64,000 nucleotides of DNA from Pseudomonas psychrophila (GCF_001043005.1 NZ_JYKZ01000004.1:367229-431228); one strand, 5' to 3'. Counted from the first letter of the stretch, positions 8,698 through 17,797 are shown. Translations and numbers: made by a program. Notes: generated by a model not told the origin, from the sequence alone.

Positions 8698-10520
8698 TTC
8701 AGATTTTCCAGAGACGAGGTAAAGGTACTCGCGCCCTGCTCGGCCGAACTGAAAGCCTGACGCATGAACGCAAACAACTCACGCCCGGACCCAACGGCAT
8801 TATCCAGAGTGCCGATTGCCGGGGTGCGCGCCGCGAATTCTGCCTCATCCACCAACAGTTGCAATGTTCCTTTTACGCCGTCCACGCGAATCATGTCGCC
8901 GTCCTGAACACGGGCCAGAGCGCCGCCGATCGAAGCTTCCGGGCTGACATGAATCGCTGCCGGGATCTTGCCCGAGGCGCCTGACATGCGTCCGTCAGTG
9001 ATCAGTGCCACTTTAAAGCCCCGATCCTGCAACACACCCAGGAACGGCGTCATCTTGTGCAGCTCGGGCATGCCGTTGGAACGCGGGCCCTGAAAGCGCA
9101 TCACGGCCACAAAGTCGTGTTCCAGCTCACCTGCCTTGAACGCGTCGGCCAGTTGTTGCTGATCCTGAAACACCCGTGCCGGGGCTTCGACGATTTGATG
9201 CTCAAGCGCTACCGCCGAGACTTTCATCACGCCGCGGCCAAGATTGCCTTCCATCACCCGCAAGCCACCCTCGGCCGAGAACGCACGTGCAACCGGACGC
9301 AGGATCGTCTCGTCGAGGCTTTCGATCGGGCCTTCGCGCCAGACCAGTTCACCGTCTACCAGGAACGGTTCACGGGTGTAACGGCTCAGACCGAAGCCCG
9401 CTACCGTGTTGACATTTTCGTGGAGCAAACCGGCTTCCAGCAGTTCACGAATCAGAAACGCCATACCGCCTGCGGCCTGGAAGTGGTTGATATCGGCCTT
9501 GCCGTTTGGATACACGTGGGACAGGGTCGGCACCACTTCGGACAGGTCCGCCATGTCTTGCCAGGTCAGCTGAATGCCTGCGGCCATCGCAATCGCCGGC
9601 ATGTGCAAGGTGTGGTTGGTCGAGCCGCCGGTGGCATGCAGCGCAACAATGGAGTTCACCAGGGAGCGCTCGTCGACGATTTCGCCCAACGGGGTGAAGT
9701 CGCCATTTTGCTTGGTCAGGCGAGTGACCTGATGAGCGGCTTCGCGGGTCAGCGCATCACGCAATGGCGTGTAGGGATTGACGAAAGAAGCGCCCGGCAA
9801 GTGCAGGCCCATGACCTCCATCAGCAACTGGTTGGTGTTAGCGGTGCCGTAGAACGTACAGGTGCCCGGGCTGTGATAGGACTTCATCTCCGACTCCAGC
9901 AGCTCTTCGCGGCTGGCCTTGCCTTCAGCGTAACGCTGACGCACGTCGGCCTTTTCCTTGTTGGAAATACCCGACGGCATCGGCCCGCCCGGCACAAAGA
10001 TGGTAGGCAGATGACCAAAGCGCAGTGCGCCCATCAACAGGCCCGGCACAATCTTGTCGCAGATCCCCAGCATCATTGCTGCATCGAACATGTTGTGGGA
10101 CAGCGACACGGCCGTCGACAGCGCAATCACTTCACGGCTCAGCAGGCTGAGCTCCATGCCCGGCTCGCCCTGGGTCACGCCATCGCACATGGCCGGCGTG
10201 CCGCCTGCGAACTGGCCCACCGAGCCAATTTCGCGCAACGCTTTTTTGATTTGTTCAGGAAAGTGCTCGTAGGGCTGATGCGCCGACAACATGTCGTTAT
10301 ATGACGAAACAATTGCGACGTTGGCGGCGTTCATCATCCGCAGGCTGTTTTTATCTTCAGTGCCACACCCTGCCACGCCGTGGGCGAAGTTGGCACATTG
10401 CAACTTGCCGCGTTGCGGGCCGTCACTGGCGGCGCCGCGAATAAGCGTCAAATACGCCTCACGGGTTGCGCGACTGCGGGCAATAAGACGCTCGGTGACT
10501 TCAAGAACGCGGGGATGCAT
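8694..10520 (-). CDS. edd: 6-Phosphogluconate dehydratase
   Basis: First dedicated enzyme of the Entner-Doudoroff pathway: 6-phosphogluconate to 2-keto-3-deoxy-6-phosphogluconate. The 608-aa length is the family norm. Motifs of the IlvD/Edd [4Fe-4S] dehydratases are present: [58 protein letters not shown] and [20 protein letters not shown]. The ATG at 10520 has GGAG upstream. It is the first gene of edd-glk-gltR-gtrS, divergent from gapA across a promoter region with two HexR-type boxes; eda and zwf are not in the window. Confidence 0.96.
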   Translation of the reverse strand: MHPRVLEVTERLIARSRATREAYLTLIRGAASDGPQRGKLQCANFAHGVAGCGTEDKNSLRMMNAANVAIVSSYNDMLSAHQPYEHFPEQIKKALREIGSVGQFAGGTPAMCDGVTQGEPGMELSLLSREVIALSTAVSLSHNMFDAAMMLGICDKIVPGLLMGALRFGHLPTIFVPGGPMPSGISNKEKADVRQRYAEGKASREELLESEMKSYHSPGTCTFYGTANTNQLLMEVMGLHLPGASFVNPYTPLRDALTREAAHQVTRLTKQNGDFTPLGEIVDERSLVNSIVALHATGGSTNHTLHMPAIAMAAGIQLTWQDMADLSEVVPTLSHVYPNGKADINHFQAAGGMAFLIRELLEAGLLHENVNTVAGFGLSRYTREPFLVDGELVWREGPIESLDETILRPVARAFSAEGGLRVMEGNLGRGVMKVSAVALEHQIVEAPARVFQDQQQLADAFKAGELEHDFVAVMRFQGPRSNGMPELHKMTPFLGVLQDRGFKVALITDGRMSGASGKIPAAIHVSPEASIGGALARVQDGDMIRVDGVKGTLQLLVDEAEFAARTPAIGTLDNAVGSGRELFAFMRQAFSSAEQGASTFTSSLENLK

Positions 10521-10629
10521 GTGTTGAACTCCAGGCTAACGGATGTGGCGACCTGTACGTGTCCTATGCTGACCGAAGGGCTTTTAGGAGCGACTTCAAT
10601 CATTCGGACCCGTTGATTCAGGTCACTCG

Positions 10630-10644
10630 TTGTAGATAAAACAA
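10630..10644. promoter_or_regulatory. HexR operator candidate 1 (edd side)
   Basis: TTGT-N7-ACAA, an exact match to the HexR operator layout TTGT-N7/8-ACAA known for P. putida edd, gap-1 and zwf. It lies 110 bases upstream of the edd start. HexR releases DNA on binding 2-keto-3-deoxy-6-phosphogluconate. Confidence 0.75.
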
Positions 10645-10664
10645 AATATTGCCACTTAAATGGC

Positions 10665-10692
10665 TTGTTTTCTATTTTTATGCGAATAATCT
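10665..10692 (+). promoter_or_regulatory. Candidate sigma-70 promoter of gapA
   Basis: TTGTTT (10665-10670), 16-base spacer, TAATCT (10687-10692). The second HexR box begins at the last base of the -10 element and would cover the transcription start, a fitting place for repression. Confidence 0.4.
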
Positions 10693-10706
10693 TGTAATTC
10701 CAACAA
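10692..10706. promoter_or_regulatory. HexR operator candidate 2 (gapA side)
   Basis: Second exact TTGT-N7-ACAA, 24 bases upstream of the gapA start codon. Its centre is 62 bases from that of the first box, so each divergent gene has its own operator. Confidence 0.75.
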
Positions 10707-10729
10707 CAAATCGATGGCAGGCGCTTTCC

Positions 10730-11731
10730 ATGACTCTACGAATCGCAATCAATGGTTTTGGCCGAATCGGCCGTAACGTCCTGCGCGCACTGTATACCCA
10801 AGGCTACCGTCAGGACCTGCAGATCGTCGCTATCAACGATCTGGGTGACAGTTCGATCAATGCTCATCTGCTGAAGTACGACACGGTTCACGGCACGTTC
10901 GACGCGACGGTCGAGCATGACCAGGAGAGCCTGACGGTCAATGGCGACCGCATTAGCGTGACCGCTATTCGCAACCCGGCTGAACTGCCATGGGCGGCAC
11001 TGAAAGTCGATGTGGTGTTTGAATGCACAGGTTTGTTCACAGATCGCAGCAAAGCTGAAGCGCATATTAGCGCTGGTGCCCGTAAGGTGATTATCTCTGC
11101 GCCTGGTAAAAATGCCGATGCGACTGTGGTCTATGGTGTTAACCACGACATTCTGCGCCAATCCCACCAAATTATTTCCAATGCTTCCTGCACCACCAAC
11201 TGCCTGGCACCTGTGGCGCAAATCCTGCACCGCGAGTTCGGCATTGAAAACGGCCTGATGACCACCATCCACGCCTACACCAATGACCAGAACCTGACCG
11301 ACGTTTATCACTCGGACCCGTACCGTGCGCGCTCGGCCACCCAGAACATGATCCCGAGCAAAACCGGTGCAGCCGAAGCGGTTGGCCTGGTATTGCCTGA
11401 GCTGGCCGGCAAGTTGACCGGCATGGCCGTGCGGGTTCCAGTGATCAATGTATCGCTGGTTGACCTGACTATTGAACTCAAGCGCGAAACCACCGCAGCT
11501 GAAGTCAACGCGCTGTTCAAGGAAGCCAGCCAGCATTCCAAGGTACTGGGTTACAACACCCTGCCGCTGGTATCGAGCGACTTCAACCACAACCCGCTTT
11601 CGTCGATCTTCGACGCCAATCACACCAAGGTCAGCGGCAAACTGCTGAAAGTACTGGCCTGGTATGACAACGAGTGGGGCTTCTCCAACCGCATGCTCGA
11701 TAACTGCCTGGCGCTGTGCAACGCGGAGTAA
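10730..11731 (+). CDS. gapA: Glyceraldehyde-3-phosphate dehydrogenase, type I
   Basis: Oxidises glyceraldehyde 3-phosphate with NAD+ and phosphate to 1,3-bisphosphoglycerate. The 333-aa protein starts [16 protein letters not shown], the NAD-binding Rossmann motif. The catalytic cysteine is C154 in [12 protein letters not shown]. The longer open frame upstream runs back through the promoter and operator, so the ATG at 10730 was chosen although the ribosome-binding site is weak. It is divergent from edd under HexR-type control, matching gap-1 of P. putida, and is followed after 4 bases by mgsA. Confidence 0.96.
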   Translation: MTLRIAINGFGRIGRNVLRALYTQGYRQDLQIVAINDLGDSSINAHLLKYDTVHGTFDATVEHDQESLTVNGDRISVTAIRNPAELPWAALKVDVVFECTGLFTDRSKAEAHISAGARKVIISAPGKNADATVVYGVNHDILRQSHQIISNASCTTNCLAPVAQILHREFGIENGLMTTIHAYTNDQNLTDVYHSDPYRARSATQNMIPSKTGAAEAVGLVLPELAGKLTGMAVRVPVINVSLVDLTIELKRETTAAEVNALFKEASQHSKVLGYNTLPLVSSDFNHNPLSSIFDANHTKVSGKLLKVLAWYDNEWGFSNRMLDNCLALCNAE

Positions 11732-11735
11732 CGCG

Positions 11736-12200
11736 ATGATCGGTATCAGCTTCACTACAGCCACCCTGGCAGCGCGCAAGCGTATCGCCCTGGTGGCTCA
11801 TGATCATTGCAAGGGATTCTTGCTGGACTGGGCCGAGCGTCACACCTCGGAACTCAGCCAGCACAACCTGTGCGCCACTGGCACCACGGGCCTGTTACTG
11901 AGTCAGCGCCTTGGACTGCCGATCGAAAGCATGATCAGCGGCCCGCTGGGCGGCGATCAGCAGGTCGGTGCCCAGATCGCCGAGCAGCGGGTCGACATGC
12001 TGGTGTTTTTCTGGGACCCGTTCGAACCCCAGCCCCACGACCCGGACATCAAGGCGTTGTTGCGGGTGGCTGCGGTTTGGAACATTCCAGTGGCCTGCAA
12101 TGAATGCAGCGCCGACTTCATGCTCAGCAGCCCGCTGATGAGCCAGCCCCATGAACACCGCATCCCGGACTACAACGCGTACTTGAAGGGCCGAGTTTAG
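11736..12200 (+). CDS. mgsA: Methylglyoxal synthase
   Basis: Converts dihydroxyacetone phosphate to methylglyoxal and phosphate, a bypass that relieves triose-phosphate build-up. It has 154 aa. Family motifs are present: RIALVAHDHCK at the N-terminus, CATGTTG phosphate-binding loop, SGPLGGDQQVGA and FFWDPFEPQPHDPDIKALLR with the catalytic aspartate. The ATG at 11736 has GGAG overlapping the end of gapA, so the two genes are co-transcribed and probably coupled. A REP palindrome follows directly. Confidence 0.92.
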   Translation: MIGISFTTATLAARKRIALVAHDHCKGFLLDWAERHTSELSQHNLCATGTTGLLLSQRLGLPIESMISGPLGGDQQVGAQIAEQRVDMLVFFWDPFEPQPHDPDIKALLRVAAVWNIPVACNECSADFMLSSPLMSQPHEHRIPDYNAYLKGRV

Positions 12201-12206
12201 GTTTTT

Positions 12207-12275
12207 GGTGGGAGCGAGCCTGCTCGCGAAGACGCGCTATCGTCTACAACCTTCGCGAGCTGGCTCGCTCCCACC
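12207..12275. repeat. REP palindrome pair after mgsA
   Basis: GGTGGGAGCGAGCCTGCTCGCGAAG and its near-perfect inverse TTCGCGAGCTGGCTCGCTCCCACC, separated by about 20 bases. It likely also ends the gapA-mgsA message. Confidence 0.8.
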
Positions 12276-12322
12276 AGAACGATTTCACGTCATTTCAAAA
12301 CAGCGCTTGACCAACAGTACAG

Positions 12323-12339
12323 ATGATAAGCATTATCAT
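12323..12339. promoter_or_regulatory. Fur box upstream of the ECF sigma gene
   Basis: ATGATAA-GCA-TTATCAT, a perfect 7-bp inverted repeat matching the core of the Fur consensus GATAATGATAATCATTATC. It ends 26 bases before the GTG start of the sigma factor gene, so the sigma gene should be repressed by Fur-Fe2+ when iron is plentiful. Confidence 0.8.
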
Positions 12340-12365
12340 TCGCTCAAAACCGGTCGGGTAGCACT

Positions 12366-12884
12366 GTGAGTCAGTCCCACTTCAATCAAGTCTTCCTGAC
12401 CCAGCGGGTCACCTTGCTGCGCACGCTGGAGCGGATGGTCAATAACCACAGCACCGCTGAAGACCTGCTGCAAGAGACCTACCTGCGCGTGACGCGCGCC
12501 TTGAGCGAGCGTTCCGTCGAACACCTGGAACCCTTTGTTTTCCAGACCGCACGCAACCTGGCGCTTGATCATCTGCGCGCCCGGCGCATTCAGTCACGCA
12601 CAGTGGTCGAAGATGTGCCACTGGACGTCATTGAAGGCGTCGCCTCCCCTCTCAGCACCCCGGAAGAAGCCCATCAAGCCGCGCAATTACTGGAGCGTTT
12701 GAGTGTGAGCCTGAGCCAGCTAAGCGCCCGTCAACAGCGGATTTTCATCCTGAGCCGTCTCCACGGCTGCAGTTATCAAGAGATTGCCGAAGAGCTTGAC
12801 GTTTCATTGAGCACGGTTCAAAAGGAACTCAAATTAATCATGGCAATCTGCATCGGGGTAGCCGACAGACTTAATCGCCCTTAA
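12366..12884 (+). CDS. ECF sigma factor (FecI/HasI/HxuI type)
   Basis: Extracytoplasmic-function sigma factor predicted to transcribe the adjacent heme receptor gene. It has 172 aa. Region 2 covers AEDLLQETYLRVTRAL...FVFQTARNLALDHLRARR (about residues 33-80); region 4 is LSARQQRIFILSRLHGCSYQEIAEELDVSLSTVQKELKLIM (about 118-158), with the helix-turn-helix typical of iron-responsive FecI-like factors. It starts with GTG, 26 bases after a Fur box. Followed after 51 bases by its FecR-like partner. It could be called hasI or hxuI; no hemophore gene hasA is present, which favours an hxuIRA-like system. Confidence 0.88.
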   Translation: MSQSHFNQVFLTQRVTLLRTLERMVNNHSTAEDLLQETYLRVTRALSERSVEHLEPFVFQTARNLALDHLRARRIQSRTVVEDVPLDVIEGVASPLSTPEEAHQAAQLLERLSVSLSQLSARQQRIFILSRLHGCSYQEIAEELDVSLSTVQKELKLIMAICIGVADRLNRP

Positions 12885-12935
12885 CCTTGACTGGCGACAC
12901 CTGTACGAACGCTCTGAAACTGCCAAGGAACATCC

Positions 12936-13904
12936 GTGACGGACACTCACCAATCAGCTGCGCCTGAAGAGGCGCAAAACATGCTGCAAGACAGCGCCAT
13001 GGATCAGGCACTGGACTGGCTGATTACCCTTGAGTGTGCGAGCAACGAACAAAAAGCCGCCTTCGATAACTGGCTCAATGCCGACCCTGCCCACGCCCAT
13101 GCCTTTGCCAAAGCCAACGCAATCTGGAATGGAGAACCGGTGCTGGCTGCTGCGCAAACCCTGCAAACCCGGCGCGCCCCCAGCCTCTTGCGTCGCATCG
13201 GGCGGCACTGGAAACACCTGGCAACAGCGGCGGTGGTGATTATCTGTGTCGGCAGTTACAGCAACGTGCCCTTGCGACTGCAAGCCGATCATCTGACCGT
13301 GGTCGGCGAGCGCCAGCGCCTGCAGCTCGAAGACGGTTCAAAAGTGCTGCTTAACACCAACTCTGCGTTCTCCAGCAAAGTGGTCAACGCCCAGGCCAGC
13401 GCCCGCCTGTACCAAGGCGAGGCGTACTTCGAAATCCCGGCCGACCTGGAACTCCCTATGGTGCTCGATGCAGGCCCCGTGCGTGTCAGCGTGCGCGATA
13501 CCGACTTTGCAGTGAGCTACCTCAATGGCGAAGCGCAAGTGCGGGTGCAACGCGGCGATGTTGATTTACGGGTAAGCAGTGCTGGCACGCAAATGCGCTT
13601 GTCAGCCGGTAACAGCGTGCGCATTGGCCCCAACGGATTCAGCAAGACCGCCAGGCTCAACCCCCAGACCGATCTGGCCTGGGTTCAGGGGCGTCTGGTG
13701 TTTGAAAACTGCCCGATGGGCAAAGTACTGGATGAAGTGCGACGCTATTACCCCGGATGGATCGTGAGCAACAACGACAAACTCGCCAGCATTGCAGTGA
13801 CCGGAAATTACCGGCTCGATCAACCGCTGGATATCCTGCGCTCACTCGCCCACATCACCTCGAGCAACATCTCGGAATTCCCCGCGCTGGTCATTCTCAA
13901 TTAG
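12936..13904 (+). CDS. FecR-family anti-sigma/sigma regulator
   Basis: Inner-membrane protein that passes the signal from the TonB receptor to the ECF sigma factor. The 322-aa protein has an N-terminal cytoplasmic helix bundle (QALDWLITLECASNEQKAAFDNWLNADPAHAHAF, DUF4880 type), a single membrane segment near residues 91-105 (HLATAAVVIICVGSY), the periplasmic FecR domain (LEDGSKVLLNTNSAFSSKV...ARLYQGEAYFEI) and a C-terminal STN-like part (VLDEVRRYYPGW...). It starts with GTG, with AAGGA seven to eight bases upstream. Confidence 0.88.
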   Translation: MTDTHQSAAPEEAQNMLQDSAMDQALDWLITLECASNEQKAAFDNWLNADPAHAHAFAKANAIWNGEPVLAAAQTLQTRRAPSLLRRIGRHWKHLATAAVVIICVGSYSNVPLRLQADHLTVVGERQRLQLEDGSKVLLNTNSAFSSKVVNAQASARLYQGEAYFEIPADLELPMVLDAGPVRVSVRDTDFAVSYLNGEAQVRVQRGDVDLRVSSAGTQMRLSAGNSVRIGPNGFSKTARLNPQTDLAWVQGRLVFENCPMGKVLDEVRRYYPGWIVSNNDKLASIAVTGNYRLDQPLDILRSLAHITSSNISEFPALVILN

Positions 13905-13957
13905 TTGTAAGTTTTTTTACGCGATAGCCACAGGTCGTTCGTCTCGTTGTAGTCAAT

Positions 13958-13976
13958 GCAACTGATTCGCATTTTG
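13958..13976. promoter_or_regulatory. Candidate Fur box upstream of the heme receptor
   Basis: GCAACTGATTCGCATTTTG, which I score at 13 of 19 against GATAATGATTCTCATTATC-type Fur boxes. It contains the outer inverted repeat AATGC...GCATT if extended leftwards. It lies 46 bases before the receptor start. The palindrome is imperfect, so this is weaker than the box at 12323. Confidence 0.45.
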
Positions 13977-14022
13977 AATCAGCTTCGCAACTATAAGATT
14001 CGTTCACCACGGAGCGCTATCA

Positions 14023-16620
14023 ATGCCCACTCGTTTCAACAGCCGGTCCTCATCCAACGTCCGCACGGGCGGTTTGCAGCAGTGCACGTTGTCGTTGTTG
14101 ACCGCTGCCATGCTCCTGGCCGGTGTACAGGCGACTCCCGTCATGGCAGCGACCGATGAGCAGCCGGCCACCCGCTCCGTGGGCAATTACAAATTTGCGA
14201 TTTCCCAGCAGCCGCTGGCGTCTGCCCTGAACGACTTCAGCGCCGTCACTGGCTGGCAGGTCGGCTTGCCGGCAGAGCTGGCGCAGAATGTGTCCTCGCC
14301 CGGCGTACGCGGCTCCCTGCCTCCGGAAAAAGCCCTTGAACGCCTGCTCATCGGTACCAACCTGGGCTACCGCAAACTGGGCAGCAACAACATTGTCCTG
14401 GAAAAGCGCAGCAGCTCCACCGGCACCCTGGCCTTGCAACAAGTGACCATCAGCGCCACTCGCCAGGAACAGGACGTGAACTCGGTGCCCAGCACCGTCA
14501 CCGTCCATGACCGCCAGGAGCTGGACCGCGATAACGTCAATAACATCAAGGATCTGGTGCGTTATGAGCCGGGTGTGTCGGTAGGTGGCGCCGGTCAGCG
14601 CGGCGGCATCAGCAACTTCAACATCCGCGGCATCGACGGCGACCGGATCCTGACCCAGATTGATGGCGTTGAAATCCCCAGCTCGTTCTTCAACGGCCCT
14701 TATGCCAAGACCCAGCGCAACTACGTCGACCCGGAGATCATCAAGCGCGTCGAGATCCTGCGTGGCCCGGCGTCGGTGCTGTACGGCAGCAACGCCATCG
14801 GCGGTGCCGTCAGCTACTTCACCCTGGACCCGGATGACATTATCAAGCCGGGCCAGGATGTCGGTGCCCGCCTGAAAACAGGCTACAGCTCGGCCGATCG
14901 CAGCTGGCTCAAATCCGGTACCGTGGCCGGTCGTTCGGGTGAGTTCGATGGCCTGCTGCACCTGAGCCAGCGCGACGGGCATGAAACCAAGTCCTACGGC
15001 GATCACGGCGGCACCGGCCTGTCCCGTACCGCGGCCAACCCTGAAGACGTGAAAACCACCAACGTGCTGGCCAAGGCCGGCTGGAACTATAACGATGACG
15101 ATCGCCTGGCCTTTACCTACGAGAAGTACAAGGACCGCTCGGATATCGATTTGAAAAGTGCTGTCGGCGGCCCGTTCAACAATGGCCAACCCCTGGGCAT
15201 GTATCGCTCCCGAACAGGTCAGGACACCATTACTCGCGAACGTTTCGGTGTGGAAAACAGCATGGTTCTGGATACCGTGCTGACCGATCGCTTCAAGTGG
15301 AGCCTGAACTACCAGATCGCCAAGACCGACCAAAACACCCTGGAAAATTACTTCCCGTTCACCCGCAATGTGATGCGCTCGCGCAACACCAAATATGAAG
15401 AAAAAATGTGGGTCCTGGACGCCCAGGCGGATAAAGCTTTCCAGATTGCCGACACCGATCACTTGCTGACCTACGGCGCCACCGTCAAGCACCAGAACGT
15501 CACCGGTTCACGCAGCGGCTCAGGTACTTGCCTGGCAGTGGGCAGAGGGTGCACGGCTGTCGGGGCCAATAGCCCGAGCGATTATCTGGTCAAGTCCAGT
15601 GACTTCCCCGATCCAACCATCAACACCTACAGCCTGTTCGCCCAGGATCAGATCAGCTGGAACGACTGGACCTTTATGCCGGGCCTGCGCTACGACTACA
15701 CCAAGCTGACGCCGCACATCACCCAGGAATTTCTCAATACCGTCAACAGCGACCAGCGAGGCACTGTGAACGATGACGACAAAGTCTGGCATCGTCTGTC
15801 GCCCAAATTTGGCGTGACCTACGCGTTCAACGACAACTACACGTGGTACGGCCAATACAGCGAAGGCTTCCGCACCCCAAGCGCCAAAGCCTTGTATGGC
15901 CGCTATGACAACCTGCAGGCGGGTTACACGGTAGAGCCAAACCCTGATCTGGAACCGGAAAAAAGCAAAAGCTACGAGACTGGCCTGCGCGGCAACTTTG
16001 ATGCCGGCTCATTCGACGTCGCGGTTTTCTATAACAAATACCGTGATTTCATCAATGAAGACGCCATCACCCCCGGCTACAACGAACTTGCGTTCCAGAC
16101 CAACAACATCAAGCACGCCACCATCAAGGGGGCTGAAGTCAAAGGCCGCTTGAATCTGGACGCCTTCGGCGCGCCGCAGGGTCTCTACACCCGCGGTTCG
16201 ATGGCTTATGCCCACGGTCGTAATAACGACACCGGTCAACCGATCAACAGCGTCAACCCGCTGACCGCCGTCATGGGTCTGGGCTACGAGCAACAGAACT
16301 ACGGTGGCCTGGTGAGCTGGACACTGGTCAAGAGCAAAAATCAGGTCGACGACAGCACCTTCTTTACCCCGGACGGCACCAGCAAACAGTTCAAATCGCC
16401 GGGCTATGGCGTGCTGGATCTGACCGGTTTCTACAAGGTCACCCAGGACGTCACCGTCAACGCTGGCCTGTACAACCTGACCGACAAGAAATACTGGAAC
16501 TGGGATGACGTACGTGGTTACGACAGTGTGGGTGAAGCCGGTGTGCTGAACCCGGCCAATATGGAGCGCTTGACCGCTCCGGGCCGCAACTTCGCGATCA
16601 ATCTGGTCTGGGATATCTGA
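14023..16620 (+). CDS. TonB-dependent heme/hemoprotein receptor with signalling domain
   Basis: Outer-membrane receptor for heme or hemoproteins, driven by TonB. The 865-aa protein has a long N-terminal signal sequence ending near PVMA, then an STN domain (YKFAISQQPLASALNDFSAVTGWQVGLPAEL..., about residues 50-125) that contacts the FecR-like protein. The plug starts with LQQVTISATRQEQDVNSVPSTVTVHDRQEL, and the barrel carries FRTPSAKALYG and NPDLEPEKSKSYETGLRG. The family is TonB-dependent hemoglobin/transferrin/lactoferrin receptors (HasR/HxuA-like). It ends in the expected aromatic residue region (NFAINLVWDI). Own Fur-like box upstream, strong terminator downstream. The exact ligand cannot be read from sequence. 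Confidence 0.88.
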   Translation: MPTRFNSRSSSNVRTGGLQQCTLSLLTAAMLLAGVQATPVMAATDEQPATRSVGNYKFAISQQPLASALNDFSAVTGWQVGLPAELAQNVSSPGVRGSLPPEKALERLLIGTNLGYRKLGSNNIVLEKRSSSTGTLALQQVTISATRQEQDVNSVPSTVTVHDRQELDRDNVNNIKDLVRYEPGVSVGGAGQRGGISNFNIRGIDGDRILTQIDGVEIPSSFFNGPYAKTQRNYVDPEIIKRVEILRGPASVLYGSNAIGGAVSYFTLDPDDIIKPGQDVGARLKTGYSSADRSWLKSGTVAGRSGEFDGLLHLSQRDGHETKSYGDHGGTGLSRTAANPEDVKTTNVLAKAGWNYNDDDRLAFTYEKYKDRSDIDLKSAVGGPFNNGQPLGMYRSRTGQDTITRERFGVENSMVLDTVLTDRFKWSLNYQIAKTDQNTLENYFPFTRNVMRSRNTKYEEKMWVLDAQADKAFQIADTDHLLTYGATVKHQNVTGSRSGSGTCLAVGRGCTAVGANSPSDYLVKSSDFPDPTINTYSLFAQDQISWNDWTFMPGLRYDYTKLTPHITQEFLNTVNSDQRGTVNDDDKVWHRLSPKFGVTYAFNDNYTWYGQYSEGFRTPSAKALYGRYDNLQAGYTVEPNPDLEPEKSKSYETGLRGNFDAGSFDVAVFYNKYRDFINEDAITPGYNELAFQTNNIKHATIKGAEVKGRLNLDAFGAPQGLYTRGSMAYAHGRNNDTGQPINSVNPLTAVMGLGYEQQNYGGLVSWTLVKSKNQVDDSTFFTPDGTSKQFKSPGYGVLDLTGFYKVTQDVTVNAGLYNLTDKKYWNWDDVRGYDSVGEAGVLNPANMERLTAPGRNFAINLVWDI

Positions 16621-16627
16621 CCGCGCG

Positions 16628-16669
16628 CCTCACTGCGCAGACTTTTGTACTGCGCAGTGAGGATTTTTT
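16628..16669 (+). terminator. Rho-independent terminator after the heme receptor
   Basis: Perfect 13-bp stem CCTCACTGCGCAG / CTGCGCAGTGAGG with a 9-base loop, then ATTTTTT. It separates the receptor gene from hemO, which must therefore have its own promoter or depend on read-through. Confidence 0.92.
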
Positions 16670-16700
16670 ACTGTGATCCGTCTTCCTGATCGTCTAGTTA

Positions 16701-16719
16701 CAAAGTGCATCTCATTCTC
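16701..16719. promoter_or_regulatory. Candidate Fur box upstream of hemO
   Basis: CAAAGTGCATCTCATTCTC matches 11 of 19 positions of the Fur consensus, best in its right half (TCATTCTC). It ends 12 bases before the hemO start. Weak on its own; the context of an iron-regulated heme locus raises the likelihood. Confidence 0.4.
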
Positions 16720-16731
16720 AAGGATATTGGC

Positions 16732-17340
16732 ATGACCACTCCAGATTCCGCACCGCGTCCTTCCGAGCGCTCCAAGCGCCTGACCCTCGCCACCCGTGAG
16801 ACTCACGACACCCTGGGCGAGAAGGTCATGGGCCGCGATCCCTTTGGCAGCCTCGAAAACTACACCCACTTCGCGACCGCCCAGTATCTGTTCCTGACCG
16901 AGCTGGCAGCGCTGCATACCGATCCACGCCTCACTCAGCACATCCCTAACTTGCCTGAGCGCTGCCGCGCAGCTCAAATCAAGGCAGACCTGATCGACCT
17001 GGGCGTAGAACTGCCGGCACCTGTTACCGGCGCGGTTAATGCACCGAGCAAGGCACAGGCACTGGGTTGGGTGTTTGTGTCCGAAGGCTCCAAACTGGGC
17101 GCGGGCGTACTGATCAAGCAAGCCCGTCTGCTGGGCCTCAGCGAAACCCACGGTGCCCGTCACATGGGCGAACCTGCCGAAGGCCGTGGTCGTAACTGGA
17201 AGAGCTTTATCGAAATGCTCGACAGCGTCGAACTCACCCCAGAGGAAGATGCCGAGCTGGAACAAGCCGCCAACGATGCTTTCAGCCGCTTTACCTTCCT
17301 GCTGGAACAGACCTACGTGAAACAGCCAGAACTGGCTTAA
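16732..17340 (+). CDS. hemO: Heme oxygenase (HemO/PigA type)
   Basis: Cytoplasmic enzyme that opens heme to biliverdin, CO and Fe2+, releasing iron from heme taken up by the neighbouring receptor. It has 202 aa. The proximal heme ligand is likely H25 in LATRETHDTLGEKV; the distal helix region is LGWVFVSEGSKLGAGVLIKQA. The start at 16732 has AAGGA upstream; an in-frame ATG nine codons earlier lies in the probable Fur box. Length and motifs match the bacterial HemO/PigA family, not the larger eukaryotic-like enzymes. Confidence 0.92.
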   Translation: MTTPDSAPRPSERSKRLTLATRETHDTLGEKVMGRDPFGSLENYTHFATAQYLFLTELAALHTDPRLTQHIPNLPERCRAAQIKADLIDLGVELPAPVTGAVNAPSKAQALGWVFVSEGSKLGAGVLIKQARLLGLSETHGARHMGEPAEGRGRNWKSFIEMLDSVELTPEEDAELEQAANDAFSRFTFLLEQTYVKQPELA

Positions 17341-17347
17341 GCTTGTT

Positions 17348-17373
17348 GCCCGGCCAGCACTCGCTGACCGGGC
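17348..17373 (+). terminator. Hairpin after hemO
   Basis: GCCCGG-C-CAGC-ACTC-GCTG-A-CCGGGC: a 10-bp stem with one mismatch, followed by GTCCTTTA. The T-run is short, so it may terminate weakly or allow read-through into the DUF454 gene 22 bases downstream. Confidence 0.5.
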
Positions 17374-17395
17374 GTCCTTTACGCGTCTTGAGCTT

Positions 17396-17797
17396 ATGAC
17401 CCGCCAAACCCAATCCTCGTCGAAAATCGCGCGTATCCTGTTCGGCTTGCTGGCCTACGTGAGCCTGGGCATTGGCTTGATCGCGATTGTGATTCCCGGC
17501 CTGCCGACCACTGAATTCATTTTACTCGCCGCCTGGGCCGCGACCAAAAGCTCCCCACGCCTGAGTGCCTGGTTAGAAAACCATCGATTATTTGGCCCGA
17601 TTCTGACCCATTGGCGCAACGGTAAAATCATCCAGCGCAAAGCCAAAGTGAGCGCCACCCTCAGCATGCTGCTCTGTGCAGGATTGATGCTGTACGTGCT
17701 CGATCACGACTGGCCTGTGTTCCTTGCCATTGCCGGCATGAGCATGGGTAACCTGTGGATCTGGTCGAGGCCGGAAAGCTTGCCAAGTACTTCGTAG
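17396..17797 (+). CDS. DUF454 (YbaN-like) inner-membrane protein
   Basis: Small membrane protein of unknown function, 133 aa. It has the DUF454 signature IPGLPTTEFILLAAWAATKSSPRLSAWLENHRLFGPIL (about residues 27-66) and three or four hydrophobic segments: residues 11-35, about 82-101 and about 105-122. It lies 55 bases after hemO, and the same neighbour is found beside heme oxygenase in P. putida as I recall. The ribosome-binding site is weak. Its stop codon lies at the start of a long inverted repeat. A link to heme use is only suggested by location. Confidence 0.8.
   Translation: MTRQTQSSSKIARILFGLLAYVSLGIGLIAIVIPGLPTTEFILLAAWAATKSSPRLSAWLENHRLFGPILTHWRNGKIIQRKAKVSATLSMLLCAGLMLYVLDHDWPVFLAIAGMSMGNLWIWSRPESLPSTS

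Noticed and set aside
14050..15492. 480-codon open frame antisense to the heme receptor gene
   Set aside because: Shadow of a real gene; repetitive Val/Ala/Gly composition and no family match.
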